A DNA stretch of 64,000 nucleotides, taken from contig DYJI01000001.1 in NCBI GenBank assembly GCA_020723185.1, forward strand, positions 414,356 through 478,355, in the 5' to 3' direction. Within the stretch, counting starts at the first letter, position 1, and each line of letters begins with the position of its first letter. Both the position numbers and the translations under genes were made by a program. Of the stretch, positions 27,277-35,814 are shown piece by piece. The notes under the pieces were generated by a model, which ran no database searches, was not told the origin of the DNA, and saw nothing but the letters and a program-made list of their open reading frames with translations. Origin of the DNA: Sideroxydans lithotrophicus. Its GTDB lineage: Bacteria; Pseudomonadota; Gammaproteobacteria; Burkholderiales; Gallionellaceae.

Positions 27277-29076
27277 ATGTCAGTTTATGAAACTCAGGGC
27301 TTTAAGCTCGACAACAGTGGCAAGCGCGTCGTCGTCGATCCGGTATGTCGTATCGAAGGTCACCTACGTGTCGAAGTGAACTTGGACAGCAACAATGTGA
27401 TTCGCAACGCTGTATCCACTGGCACCATGTGGCGCGGTCTGGAAGTGATCTTAAAAGGCCGTGATCCACGTGATGCATGGGCATTCACCGAGCGTATCTG
27501 CGGTGTGTGTACCGGTACTCATGCATTGACATCAGTGCGTGCCGTCGAGGATGCATTGGCGATTCAGATTCCAGAGAACGCCAACACCATTCGCAACATC
27601 ATGCAGTTGAATCTGCAAATCCACGATCACTTGGTGCACTTCTATCACCTGCACGCTTTGGACTGGGTGGATGTGGTTTCTGCACTCAAAGCTGATCCTA
27701 AGCGGACTTCAGAGTTGGCGCAGAGCATCTCGTCTTGGCCGCTGTCCTCGCCCGGTTATTTCCGCGACGTGCAGAATCGTCTGAAGAAATTCGTCGAATC
27801 GGGTCAGTTGGGTCCGTTCAGCAATGGTTACTGGGGGAGTCCCGCCTACAAGTTGCCTCCAGAGGCGAACTTAATGGCGGTCACACACTACCTCGAAGCG
27901 TTGGATTTTCAGAAGGAGATCGTCAAGATTGTCACCATCTTTGGTGGCAAGAACCCGCACCCGAACTGGTTGGTGGGCGGCGTTCCCTGTGCGATCAATA
28001 TCAACGACACCGGTGCTGTGGGCGCAATCAATATGGAGCGCCTGAATCAGGTGAAGAGCATCATCGATCGCACCAAGGAGTTCATTGATCAGGTATACAT
28101 CCCAGATATATTGGCGATTGGATCCTTTTACAAAGGATGGACATACGGCGGCGGATTGTCGTCCAAAAACTTCATGTCTTACGGCGATATCCCGCAACGT
28201 GCCAACGATTATACGAAGTCGAATTTATTGTTGCCGTCTGGCGTAGTCATCAATGGCGATTTAAGCAAAGTGCAAGAAGTCGATCTGCGCAATCCCGATG
28301 AGGTCCAAGAGTTTGTTTCTCATTCTTGGTACAAGTATGCGGACGAGAGCAAAGGGCTACACCCTTGGGATGGTGTCACTGAGCCGGATTATTCGCCTGA
28401 AGGACCGAACTTCAAGGGGACGCGCACTAAGATCGAGAACCTTGATGAGAGCTCCAAATATTCTTGGATCAAGGCGCCGCGCTGGAAAGGCCACGCGATG
28501 GAAGTTGGGCCGTTGTCTCGCATGGTGTTGGGTTACATCCAGCCTAAGCAGTATCCAATCATCAAGGATACTGTCGATAGTGCCTTACGCAAACTCGATC
28601 TGCCCGTGACTGCCTTGTTCTCTACCTTGGGGCGTACGGCCGCACGGGGTCTCGAGGCTGGATACTGTGCCGATTTGCAAGTACAGCAATTCGATAAGTT
28701 GATGGCGAACCTGAAGGCGGGCGATACCTCTACCGCCAATGTCGAAAAGTGGGATCCGTCCACTTGGCCCAAAGAGGCCAAGGGCGTGGGCTTCACCGAA
28801 GCGCCTCGGGGCGCTTTGGGGCACTGGCTCAAGATCAAGGACACCAAGATCGACAACTACCAGTGTGTCGTACCAACCACTTGGAACGGCAGTCCTCGCG
28901 ATGCTAAAGGGCAGATCGGTGCATTCGAAGCTTCATTGATGAATACACCAGTGGCAAAGGCCGACCAACCTTTGGAAATCTTGCGCACGATCCATAGTTT
29001 CGACCCCTGTCTAGCATGCTCGACGCATGTGATGTCACCAGACGGGCAAGAGCTGAGCAAGGTCACTGTCCGCTAA
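27277..29076 (+). CDS. hupL: Uptake [NiFe]-hydrogenase large subunit
   Basis: The 599-residue catalytic subunit carries the Ni-Fe site: N-terminal [10 protein letters not shown] (C75, C78) and C-terminal DPCLACSTH (C578, C581, H584). A 15-residue tail after that His would be removed by the HupD protease once nickel is inserted. It has no signal peptide and would be exported piggy-back with HupS through Tat. Full length and close to membrane-bound hydrogenases of knallgas bacteria. It starts 2 bp after hupS, and the cytochrome b gene follows 20 bp later. Confidence 0.97.
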   Translation: MSVYETQGFKLDNSGKRVVVDPVCRIEGHLRVEVNLDSNNVIRNAVSTGTMWRGLEVILKGRDPRDAWAFTERICGVCTGTHALTSVRAVEDALAIQIPENANTIRNIMQLNLQIHDHLVHFYHLHALDWVDVVSALKADPKRTSELAQSISSWPLSSPGYFRDVQNRLKKFVESGQLGPFSNGYWGSPAYKLPPEANLMAVTHYLEALDFQKEIVKIVTIFGGKNPHPNWLVGGVPCAININDTGAVGAINMERLNQVKSIIDRTKEFIDQVYIPDILAIGSFYKGWTYGGGLSSKNFMSYGDIPQRANDYTKSNLLLPSGVVINGDLSKVQEVDLRNPDEVQEFVSHSWYKYADESKGLHPWDGVTEPDYSPEGPNFKGTRTKIENLDESSKYSWIKAPRWKGHAMEVGPLSRMVLGYIQPKQYPIIKDTVDSALRKLDLPVTALFSTLGRTAARGLEAGYCADLQVQQFDKLMANLKAGDTSTANVEKWDPSTWPKEAKGVGFTEAPRGALGHWLKIKDTKIDNYQCVVPTTWNGSPRDAKGQIGAFEASLMNTPVAKADQPLEILRTIHSFDPCLACSTHVMSPDGQELSKVTVR

Positions 29077-29096
29077 CGTGAAAATAGGAGGCTGTC

Positions 29097-29804
29097 ATGA
29101 CTGTCAAAACACAAGACGATGAGTATTCGGCGCTAACCGCTGCCGGAAATACGGTATACGTCTATGAAGCACCTGTGCGACTGTGGCATTGGTTGAATGC
29201 GTTGAGTATCGTCATATTGGCGGTAACGGGATATTTCATTGCGAGCCCGCCGCCAAGTGTCGCGGGTGAGGCAAGCGAGAATTTCCTGATGGGATACATT
29301 CGCTTCGTTCACTTTGCGACGGCTTATGTCTTTACCATCGCATTCTTGGTGAGAATCTACTGGGCATTCGTGGGGAACCACCATGCACGGCAGATGTTCA
29401 AGCTACCCGTTACAGATCCCGCATGGTGGAGTGGGATATGGCAGGAGTTGCGCTGGTACCTGTTCATCGTCAAATTGCCTAGAAAATATATTGGCCATAA
29501 CCCGCTGGCGCACTTGATGATGTTTTTCTCGATCACCTTGGGGGCGATCTTTATGATTGCAACTGGATTCGCGCTTTATGGCGAAGGTGCGCAAGAAGGG
29601 CATTGGTCGCACATGATATTCACTAGCTGGGTGATACCACTGTTTGGTCAGAGTCAGGATGTTCACACTTGGCATCACATGATCGCTTGGACCTTCGTGT
29701 GGTTCGTGATGATTCATGTCTATGCGGCGATACGTGAAGACATCATGTCGCGTCAAAGCATGATTAGCGCGATGATTAGCGGCGAACGTACCTTTCGTGA
29801 GTAG
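29097..29804 (+). CDS. hupC: Ni/Fe-hydrogenase b-type cytochrome subunit
   Basis: The 235-residue membrane protein has four hydrophobic helices with His residues suited to two b-type hemes (RLWHWLNA near 28-35, RFVHFATAY near 69-77, HTWHHMIAW near 194-202). It takes electrons from HupS and passes them to quinone. An AGGAGG-type ribosome binding site precedes the ATG. It is the last gene before a strong terminator, giving a hupSLC transcription unit. The same gene is named hupZ or hoxZ elsewhere. Confidence 0.95.
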   Translation: MTVKTQDDEYSALTAAGNTVYVYEAPVRLWHWLNALSIVILAVTGYFIASPPPSVAGEASENFLMGYIRFVHFATAYVFTIAFLVRIYWAFVGNHHARQMFKLPVTDPAWWSGIWQELRWYLFIVKLPRKYIGHNPLAHLMMFFSITLGAIFMIATGFALYGEGAQEGHWSHMIFTSWVIPLFGQSQDVHTWHHMIAWTFVWFVMIHVYAAIREDIMSRQSMISAMISGERTFRE

Positions 29805-29807
29805 CAG

Positions 29808-30170
29808 TTGAGCTTGTTTGCGACACTCCCCTCTGAAGTGATTCAGATGTCGCAGCGAGTTCAATTGAACGCGGGCAGATGCCCGCGTTTTTTTTGGTCC
29901 GCGCATCGTGTACCCATTCATCCGGGGCGATTCTTGGATACGCGATATCTTCAGCCGGGCAATATCTCGCAAGAAGCGTTGGCGTTGGGTATCTCACGAC
30001 GCCGCATCAATGAATTGGTGCGCGCTAAGCGCGCTGTCACCCCCGATACTGCAGTTCGCCTTGCACTGCATTTTGGTTCGGATGTGGCGTTCTGGCTGGA
30101 GATGCAATTTGCTTGGGACTTGTATCAGGCTAGGCAGCTGTACTTCAAAAAGGCAAGAAACCTTCCGTAA
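29808..30170 (+). CDS. HigA-like XRE antitoxin-type protein, orphan, 5' end uncertain
   Basis: From residue about 35 on, the product matches HigA-family antidotes: VPIHPG at the start of the domain, an XRE helix-turn-helix (SQEALALGISRRRINELVRAKRAVTPDTAVRLALHFG), then FWLEMQFAWDL. No HigB toxin gene is next to it. The upstream part is odd. The frame opens with a TTG at 29808 or an ATG at 29847, and a perfect transcription terminator (29868-29895) lies inside it; no good start exists between the terminator and VPIHPG. The gene may have lost its native 5' end by fusion to the end of the hupC unit, or it may start at 29847. It could still act as a DNA-binding regulator of the hup genes. Confidence 0.5.
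   Translation: MSLFATLPSEVIQMSQRVQLNAGRCPRFFWSAHRVPIHPGRFLDTRYLQPGNISQEALALGISRRRINELVRAKRAVTPDTAVRLALHFGSDVAFWLEMQFAWDLYQARQLYFKKARNLP
29868..29895 (+). terminator. Rho-independent terminator after hupSLC
   Basis: AACGCGGGC and GCCCGCGTT form a perfect 9-bp stem with a 4-nt AGAT loop, followed by a run of eight T (counting the last two stem bases). It ends the hupSLC transcript, so hupD and later genes need their own promoter; a sigma-54-like site is present at 30182-30197. Confidence 0.88.
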
Positions 30171-30181
30171 TCGACATTTAC

Positions 30182-30197
30182 TGGCAACCAGATTGCC
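30182..30197 (+). promoter_or_regulatory. Sigma-54-like promoter of the hupD-hyp operon
   Basis: TGGCAACCAGATTGCC has GG and GC at the exact sigma-54 spacing and the TGGCA and TTGC cores. It lies between the hupSLC terminator and hupD, directly after the HigA-like frame, which is where a second promoter is required. Confidence 0.68.
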
Positions 30198-30320
30198 GGT
30201 CGTTGTTGTGCGCAGTGTCTCGATAATTTTCAACCAATTGATTAATAGAGGATATGCGTCTTTATGCCTGTGGCACGAGACATGCTGTGTTACGGGTGTA
30301 GTTACACATGGGGGTGTGAA

Positions 30321-30932
30321 TTGAAAAATACGAAATTGTTAGTACTGGGCATCGGAAATATCTTGTGGGCCGACGAGGGCTTCGGTGTTCGATGTGTCGA
30401 GGCGCTGAATGCGGCTTACCAATTCGGTGACGATGTGACCGTGTTGGATGGAGGGACGCAGGGGCTTTATCTACTGCCATTTTTGGAAGATGCGCGCTAT
30501 CTGATCGTCTTTGATGCGGTCGACTACAGCAAACAACCTGGCGAGATGGTCATTGCGCGAGACGATGAAGTGCCCCGATTCATGGGGGTGAAAAAGATGA
30601 GTTTGCATCAGACGGGGTTTCAGGAAGTCATCTCGTGTGCGTCATTGGCAGGCCGCTTGCCAGAATCCATGATGCTCATCGGGGTGCAACCTGAGCAACT
30701 GGAAGATTTTGGAGGCAGTCTGCGCGATATCGTCAAAGCGCAGATACCGCGTGCGCTTGAAGTCGCGTTGGAGCAGGCCAAGCAATGGGGGGTAACGTAT
30801 ACGCCACGCACGACTAGCTTGGTCGAAGCGCATCGGCAAGTCCTGCAAATGGATAACTACGAAGCAGGCCGTCCGTCGGCTGAATTGGCATGCCGCATCG
30901 GCGATGATCGCTTCATGAGAGAGCAAGCCTGA
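30321..30932 (+). CDS. hupD: Hydrogenase maturation endopeptidase
   Basis: This is the HyaD/HupD/HybD-type nickel-dependent protease that trims the C-terminal tail of HupL. Motifs visible are LVLGIGNILWADEGFGVRC at the N-terminus (nickel-sensing acidic residue in the DEGFG segment), a central VFDAVDY, and MSLHQTGFQEV with the His ligand. I prefer the TTG at 30321 because the family begins right there; ATG codons at 30264 and 30282 would add a cysteine-rich extension unknown to the family. It leads a long operon that runs at least to hypX. Confidence 0.9.
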   Translation: MKNTKLLVLGIGNILWADEGFGVRCVEALNAAYQFGDDVTVLDGGTQGLYLLPFLEDARYLIVFDAVDYSKQPGEMVIARDDEVPRFMGVKKMSLHQTGFQEVISCASLAGRLPESMMLIGVQPEQLEDFGGSLRDIVKAQIPRALEVALEQAKQWGVTYTPRTTSLVEAHRQVLQMDNYEAGRPSAELACRIGDDRFMREQA

Positions 30933-30934
30933 TT

Positions 30935-31243
30935 ATGTGTTTAGGCATACCGATGCGGGTGATTGAGGCGCATGAGAATTCAGCCCTGTGCGAAGGGCGT
31001 AATGGTCAGCAGTTAATCGACACCATGTTGCTTGGGCCGGTTGAAGATGGGCAATGGTTGCTGACTTTTCTGGGGGCGGGACGCGAGGTGATCGATGCCG
31101 AAAGGGCGGCATTGGTGGATGCAGCGCTTGATGGATTGCAGGTGGTAGCGGATGGGGGGGAGATCAACCTTGATCTCTTTTTTGCGGATCTGGTGAATCG
31201 GGAGCCGACTCTGCCGGAATTTTTAAGGAAGGATAAGGGATGA
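30935..31243 (+). CDS. hupF: HypC/HupF-family hydrogenase maturation chaperone
   Basis: The 102-residue product begins MCLGIPMRV, with the essential Cys2 of HypC-family chaperones, and has a longer C-terminal tail than HypC, as in HupF/HoxL. HupF-type proteins protect the large subunit under oxygen and help transfer the Fe(CN)2CO group. A second family member, the true HypC, is encoded at 38120. It starts 2 bp after hupD and overlaps hupG by 4 bp. Confidence 0.9.
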   Translation: MCLGIPMRVIEAHENSALCEGRNGQQLIDTMLLGPVEDGQWLLTFLGAGREVIDAERAALVDAALDGLQVVADGGEINLDLFFADLVNREPTLPEFLRKDKG

Positions 31244-31722
31244 GTGAGACGATTGAATTCTCCGCGATACGTGCGGAAGAGATGAAAGAAAGCTTTAATA
31301 AGTTGCTAGATCGCTTGCGCGCGGAAAGCAATATCACCTTGCTCGACGAGGGAGGCTTGGAGTCCTTTGTCATGGCCGGCGGTGATGGCATGGTGCTGTT
31401 TACGCAAGAGCCGGATCAGCAACCTGAGACGTGGGATGTGGCGGTCATCTTGCCTGAGGTGCTCAAGTTAACCGGCGACCGTTTGCGTGCAGCGATTATT
31501 GCTCCCGATTTGGCGCGTAAAGAGAAAGCGCGTTATGGCATCACGCGCTGGCCGTCACTGGTCTTTGTGCGCGATGGGGGGTATGTTGGCGTGATAGATG
31601 GCATGCGCAACTGGGATGAATACACGCACGAGATCGCGGAGATGTTGAAAAAGCCTATTGGGCGAGCACCTTCAATCGGTATTCCCGTGGTATCCACTGC
31701 CGAGCCATCCGCTTGTCATTAA
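31240..31722 (+). CDS. hupG: Hydrogenase assembly chaperone HupG/HyaE (thioredoxin-fold)
   Basis: The 160-residue protein has a thioredoxin-like fold pattern (DVAVILPEVLKLTGDRLRAAIIAP, then RYGITRWPSLVFVRDG with the cis-Pro segment) but no CXXC pair, as in HyaE/HoxO proteins. These bind the Tat signal of the small subunit and hold it back until maturation is complete. It overlaps hupF by 4 bp and is followed by hupH. Confidence 0.88.
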   Translation: MSETIEFSAIRAEEMKESFNKLLDRLRAESNITLLDEGGLESFVMAGGDGMVLFTQEPDQQPETWDVAVILPEVLKLTGDRLRAAIIAPDLARKEKARYGITRWPSLVFVRDGGYVGVIDGMRNWDEYTHEIAEMLKKPIGRAPSIGIPVVSTAEPSACH

Positions 31723-31744
31723 TCCAAATCAGGAGCGCTATATA

Positions 31745-32614
31745 ATGAAAGACTTTCCAATCCCCGTCGTCGCCTACGGTCCCGGCTCGCAGCCTGAAGA
31801 CGAAGAGCTGCAATTTATGGAACTCCCCAGTTCCATGACGATGTTCGAGTTGCCGAGCCTGAATGTGGAAGCCGACCCCGTGGTGGTGGCTGCGGCTTGT
31901 AAGATCGTGGAGACTTTGCGCGATGCGATGCAAGCGACCCCGCTGAGTTCTACACAGATACCCATGATCGAATTCAGCGACAAATCCCCTGATGTCGTGC
32001 GTTTGCTTAACCAGACGATGGGCGAAGGCGAAGTGAGTATCGCAGTGCGAGGCTCGGGGCAATTCCGTATACAAGAAACGGTATTTGCCAGCGTGTGGCG
32101 CGTGAATGAGTACGCTGCTGACGCTCGTCTCATCGGCGACACGCTCATGGCCTGTGCGATCCCTCCTATGGTGACGCGTTGGGCGAAAGAAGATGTCGTA
32201 TCCGATTGTCCGCTACCAGAAAAGTCACCCGGCATCATGAATGCACTATCGGTGTTGTCCGAAATCGTGGATAAATCCAAAGCATATAAAGTGGGTGATG
32301 AGACGCATGTGGTCAACCTTACCTTGTTGCCGATGTCGCCTGAAGATATGGATTGCGTCACCTCGATACTGGCGGTGGGCGCGGTGACCATCCTTTCGCG
32401 CGGGTATGGCAATTGCCGCATCTCAAGTACGAAGTTGGCGAACGTGTGGTGGGTGCAATATTTCAACAGTATGGATACCTTGATCCTGAACACCATTGAG
32501 GTCGGTGATGTGCCGGAAGTGGCGCAAGCCTCTCAGGAAGATTACGAGGACAGCATCGAGCGTTTGGGTGAATGGTTGATGGTCATGCAAGAACCCGAAA
32601 AGATGGAATCTTGA
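31745..32614 (+). CDS. hupH: Hydrogenase expression/maturation protein HupH/HoxQ
   Basis: 289 residues from the ATG at 31745. The sequence contains the typical HupH segments PVVAYGPGSQPEDE near the start, GEGEVSIAVRG near 100 and a C-terminal WWVQYFNSMDTLILNTIEVG. HupH/HyaF proteins assist small-subunit maturation and incorporation of Fe-S clusters; the mechanism is not fully known. An in-frame start at 31658 would overlap hupG and is unlikely. Confidence 0.9.
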   Translation: MKDFPIPVVAYGPGSQPEDEELQFMELPSSMTMFELPSLNVEADPVVVAAACKIVETLRDAMQATPLSSTQIPMIEFSDKSPDVVRLLNQTMGEGEVSIAVRGSGQFRIQETVFASVWRVNEYAADARLIGDTLMACAIPPMVTRWAKEDVVSDCPLPEKSPGIMNALSVLSEIVDKSKAYKVGDETHVVNLTLLPMSPEDMDCVTSILAVGAVTILSRGYGNCRISSTKLANVWWVQYFNSMDTLILNTIEVGDVPEVAQASQEDYEDSIERLGEWLMVMQEPEKMES

Positions 32615-32615
32615 T

Positions 32616-32834
32616 ATGAGCCTATTCGAAGGATCATTCATGGGGGACGCCAGTAAGCTATCCGATGATGACGTGCGGATGGAATGCGGTATATGTTGGG
32701 AAGTGTACGACCCGGCAATCGGGGATCAAGTGTGGCAAATCGATCCGGGGACGCCCTTCTCAAAATTGCCGGATCACTGGACTTGCCCGAACTGCGATGC
32801 AGCTAAACACAAGTTCATGGTGTACAAAGAATGA
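32616..32834 (+). CDS. hupI: Rubredoxin HupI/HoxR
   Basis: The 72-residue rubredoxin has two cysteine pairs (ECGICWEVYDP and WTCPNCDAAK) that bind one iron. In membrane-bound hydrogenase operons this rubredoxin is needed for correct cluster assembly under oxygen. It begins right after the hupH stop and overlaps hupJ by 4 bp. Confidence 0.95.
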   Translation: MSLFEGSFMGDASKLSDDDVRMECGICWEVYDPAIGDQVWQIDPGTPFSKLPDHWTCPNCDAAKHKFMVYKE

Positions 32835-33349
32835 TCTCCGCAGCCGACAAGCTGCAAGCGGTGTTTAGCCATATCGCGGATACGCGCATGGCAGGGCTAC
32901 CCATTTGTAATCCTGAGTTGCGAGTTCAAGTGGTAGGGTGTCGTGAGTGGCAGGGATATTGGCTGAGCGTATTGATCACCCCTTGGATGATCAACTTGAT
33001 CCTCATGGCGGGAGAAGAAGCACAGCTTGCGACGCTGTCGCTTGATCAGAAAGTGACATGGGAATTCCCTTCGGGCAGATATGAATTCATGGGGTTGAAC
33101 GAGCCGGAACTAGGCGCATGCCACATCTGTTCCTTGATTTCGCCAGTCATGCACATCGAAAGCCACGCAGACGCAGTCAGCATCGCCGAGGCGGCGATGC
33201 TGGAGTTGTTTGTGGCGGAGAGATCGGATGCGCAACGAGATGCCGATAACAAGGCGATGTTCGAAGCTGCGCGCATGCAGGGGGAGCCTATCAAAGACAA
33301 GCAGTTATCTCGCCGCGATTTTTTACGCGGATCATTCTTGGGGACGTGA
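32831..33349 (+). CDS. hupJ: [NiFe]-hydrogenase assembly chaperone, HybE/HupJ family
   Basis: The 172-residue protein has the HybE-family core (LVITPWMINLILM-like segment near 50-60, KVTWEFPSGRYEF near 75, and MHIESHADAVSIAEAAMLELF near 107-127). It is thought to bind the Tat-signal-bearing small subunit and prevent premature export. The C-terminus ends SRRDFLRGSFLGT, which resembles a twin-arginine motif placed at the wrong end of the protein. It overlaps hupI by 4 bp. Confidence 0.9.
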   Translation: MISAADKLQAVFSHIADTRMAGLPICNPELRVQVVGCREWQGYWLSVLITPWMINLILMAGEEAQLATLSLDQKVTWEFPSGRYEFMGLNEPELGACHICSLISPVMHIESHADAVSIAEAAMLELFVAERSDAQRDADNKAMFEAARMQGEPIKDKQLSRRDFLRGSFLGT

Positions 33350-33350
33350 C

Positions 33351-34433
33351 TTGTTGGATACAGGCAAGTTGTCGCTTGGTGTGGCGTGGGATGGTGGTGC
33401 AGTGCGCTCAACTGAGATACGCTCCACGCGAAGATTAGCGGCACAATTGTTTGTGGGGAAGAATCAAGCCCAAGTGGTACAGCTTGCTTCATTATTGTTC
33501 GGCGTGTGCGGTCAGGCGCAAACCGCAGCAGCTAAGGGGGCTTTGCAGGCGGCAAGAGGGGATGCATCACCCCTCGATGCGGCGATTCACGAAGCGGTCA
33601 CCTGCGAGGCCATGCAAGAACATCTTTGGAGATTGATGCTCGATTGGCCAAAGTGCTTAAGTTTGCCGCAGGCGGAACAAACGTTTGTCATGCGTCATGC
33701 TTTGTTACGCAAGATCGCAAATGGTGAAAGTGAAATGAGCGACTTTCGTCATATTTTGGAGCGTGAGGAATTGGGGCTCACCATTGAATCTTGGAGTCAG
33801 ATCGAGCGCTATGCTGTGTTGCAGGAATGGTGGAGCAAGACCGATAGTTCATTGGCGCGTGTATTGAGAACGCTGGCGGCGCAGTCAGATGTAAAGCAAG
33901 ACTCGATTCCGGCAAGGCTAGTGCCAGCGTGGACGGGCGAAGAGGTAATAGGTGCATGTGCAGGAAGATGGAGCAATGAATTTGCGCTACGCCCAGACTA
34001 CCGAGGCGTGGCGATGGAAACAGGGGCGTGGTCCTATTATGCGGATAGCCCGCTATTGGCCGATGTGTGGGCGCAAACCCGATCCAAGCCATTGATGAGG
34101 CTGCTCGCACGGGTGATGGATCTGGTTGCAATGGCCCGCGAGGTCGACCAGCCAAGGTTGGATAGTGCAAGTGATGAAGCGGGTGTGGGTGTATCAGTCG
34201 TACGCACCGCGAGAGGATTGTTGATGCATCATGTACGCTTGGCTGAAGCACGCGTGGCGGAATACGTGATCGTGGCGCCGACTGAATGGAATTTTCATGC
34301 AGAGGGTGCTTTCACTCAGGGTTTGAAGGGGTTGCTTGAGCAGGACAAAACGCGGTTGTTGCAATTGGCGCATATCGAGGTTCTCTCACTTGATCCTTGT
34401 GTGGCCTACGAGGTGGAGATACACGATGCATGA
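33351..34433 (+). CDS. hupK: HupK/HoxV, large-subunit-like scaffold protein
   Basis: About 360 residues. The C-terminal half resembles a [NiFe]-hydrogenase large subunit: VIVAPTEWNFHAEGAFTQGL near 305-325 and SLDPCVAYEVEIHDA at the end, where DPC remains but the second Ni-binding Cys and terminal His are lost. HupK/HoxV is a scaffold on which the Fe(CN)2CO unit is assembled before transfer to HupL. The start is probably a TTG at 33351 or 33354 just after the hupJ stop. The frame is also open upstream inside hupJ, but those residues do not fit. The 3' end overlaps hypA. Confidence 0.85.
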   Translation: MLDTGKLSLGVAWDGGAVRSTEIRSTRRLAAQLFVGKNQAQVVQLASLLFGVCGQAQTAAAKGALQAARGDASPLDAAIHEAVTCEAMQEHLWRLMLDWPKCLSLPQAEQTFVMRHALLRKIANGESEMSDFRHILEREELGLTIESWSQIERYAVLQEWWSKTDSSLARVLRTLAAQSDVKQDSIPARLVPAWTGEEVIGACAGRWSNEFALRPDYRGVAMETGAWSYYADSPLLADVWAQTRSKPLMRLLARVMDLVAMAREVDQPRLDSASDEAGVGVSVVRTARGLLMHHVRLAEARVAEYVIVAPTEWNFHAEGAFTQGLKGLLEQDKTRLLQLAHIEVLSLDPCVAYEVEIHDA

Positions 34434-34767
34434 GATGTCATTGGCGGAAGGCGTGCTGCAACTGATTGAGGATTCGTCAAAGAAAGAGCATTTCAGTCAC
34501 GTCAAAACAGTGTGGCTGGAGATCGGGGAGTTGGCAGGTGTTGAAGTCGAGGCAATGAGATTCTGTTTCGATGCGGTGGTGAGAGATAGCATCGCGCATG
34601 ATGCGAAGTTGGTGGTCATCGAAACGCCGGGGCAAGCTTGGTGTCTGCATTGTGCCGAGGTGGTGCATGTAAATGCATTGTTCGATGCGTGCCCTAAGTG
34701 TGGCAGTCATCAAGTCCAAGTGACGGGTGGCAATGAGATGCGAGTCAAAGAACTCGACGTTGAATAG
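34426..34767 (+). CDS. hypA: Hydrogenase nickel incorporation protein HypA
   Basis: The 113-residue metallochaperone begins MHEMSLAEG, with His2 as the nickel ligand, and has a zinc site formed by CLHC and CPKC (near 72-92). It works with HypB to insert nickel into the large subunit. Its start lies 8 bp before the hupK stop codon. Confidence 0.96.
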   Translation: MHEMSLAEGVLQLIEDSSKKEHFSHVKTVWLEIGELAGVEVEAMRFCFDAVVRDSIAHDAKLVVIETPGQAWCLHCAEVVHVNALFDACPKCGSHQVQVTGGNEMRVKELDVE

Positions 34768-34776
34768 GAGGAAGCG

Positions 34777-35802
34777 ATGTGTAACGTATGCGGTTGCGGA
34801 ACAGGTGAAACGACCATTGGCGGAAAAGCGGTGGTTAACGACGAACATGGCCATGAGCACGGTGCACATTTTCATGTGCATGCCGACGGTACCTCTCACG
34901 ATCACGACCATACTCATGACCATGAGCACAGCCACTCGCATGAGTCGACGCAAGGTGAGCACAGGCACTACCACCTACATGAAGCGGGTTCTGCGCATGA
35001 GCATTTCCATACGCACCATGACCATACTCATGACCATCAACATGCTTATGGTCACACCCATGAAGCGACCGTTCATTACGGACTGGGTCCCGCCGGTGCC
35101 CATGCACCCGGTATGAGTCAGTCGCGCATGGTGAAGATCGAGCAGGACATCCTGTCCAAGAACGATGGGTATGCGAATGAGAATCGCGGCTATCTGGCCG
35201 AGCATGGCATCTTCGCGCTCAACCTCGTATCCAGTCCAGGTTCGGGTAAGACCACCCTGCTGGTGAAGAGCATCAGTGCCTTGAATGGGAGTGTTCCCCT
35301 CGCTGTTATCGAAGGCGACCAACAGACCGATAACGATGCCGCCCGCATTCGTGCCACCGGCGCGCCCGCATTGCAGATCAATACGGGCAAGGGTTGCCAT
35401 CTGGATGCGTTCATGGTGGGCAAGGCGATGCAGCAACTCGGCTTGCAGGACGATAGTTTGTTGTTGATCGAGAACGTCGGCAATCTAGTGTGCCCAGCCA
35501 GCTTCGATCTGGGCGAAGCACATAAGGTCGCCATCCTTTCGGTGACCGAAGGGGAAGATAAACCGCTCAAATATCCCGATATGTTCCGCGCGTCCGATCT
35601 GATGCTGCTGAATAAATGTGATCTTCTACCGTATCTCACATTCGATGCGGATCTGGCCATCGCCAACGCGCGTCGAGTGAATCCTGATATCAAGGTGATC
35701 CGCATCTCAGCCACCAGCAGTGAAGGTATGGATGAATGGCTGGACTGGATCAAGGCCGGTTGCAGCAAGGCGATAGATAGAAAATCAATCGACAGCTACT
35801 AG
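34777..35802 (+). CDS. hypB: Hydrogenase nickel incorporation GTPase HypB
   Basis: The 341-residue GTPase has the N-terminal nickel site MCNVCGCG, a histidine-rich stretch (about 22-100) suited to nickel storage, and a SIMIBI GTPase domain with [11 protein letters not shown] near 148-158, a metal-binding KGCHLDA segment, and NKCD near 272. The long His-rich region makes it a combined store and delivery protein. It is preceded by an AGGAGG-type ribosome binding site. Confidence 0.96.
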   Translation: MCNVCGCGTGETTIGGKAVVNDEHGHEHGAHFHVHADGTSHDHDHTHDHEHSHSHESTQGEHRHYHLHEAGSAHEHFHTHHDHTHDHQHAYGHTHEATVHYGLGPAGAHAPGMSQSRMVKIEQDILSKNDGYANENRGYLAEHGIFALNLVSSPGSGKTTLLVKSISALNGSVPLAVIEGDQQTDNDAARIRATGAPALQINTGKGCHLDAFMVGKAMQQLGLQDDSLLLIENVGNLVCPASFDLGEAHKVAILSVTEGEDKPLKYPDMFRASDLMLLNKCDLLPYLTFDADLAIANARRVNPDIKVIRISATSSEGMDEWLDWIKAGCSKAIDRKSIDSY

Positions 35803-35814
35803 GATGGACTGAGC

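Noticed and set aside
35000..35110. His/Asp codon repeats in hypB suggesting a repeat array
   Set aside because: They encode the known histidine-rich nickel-binding region of HypB, not a separate element.
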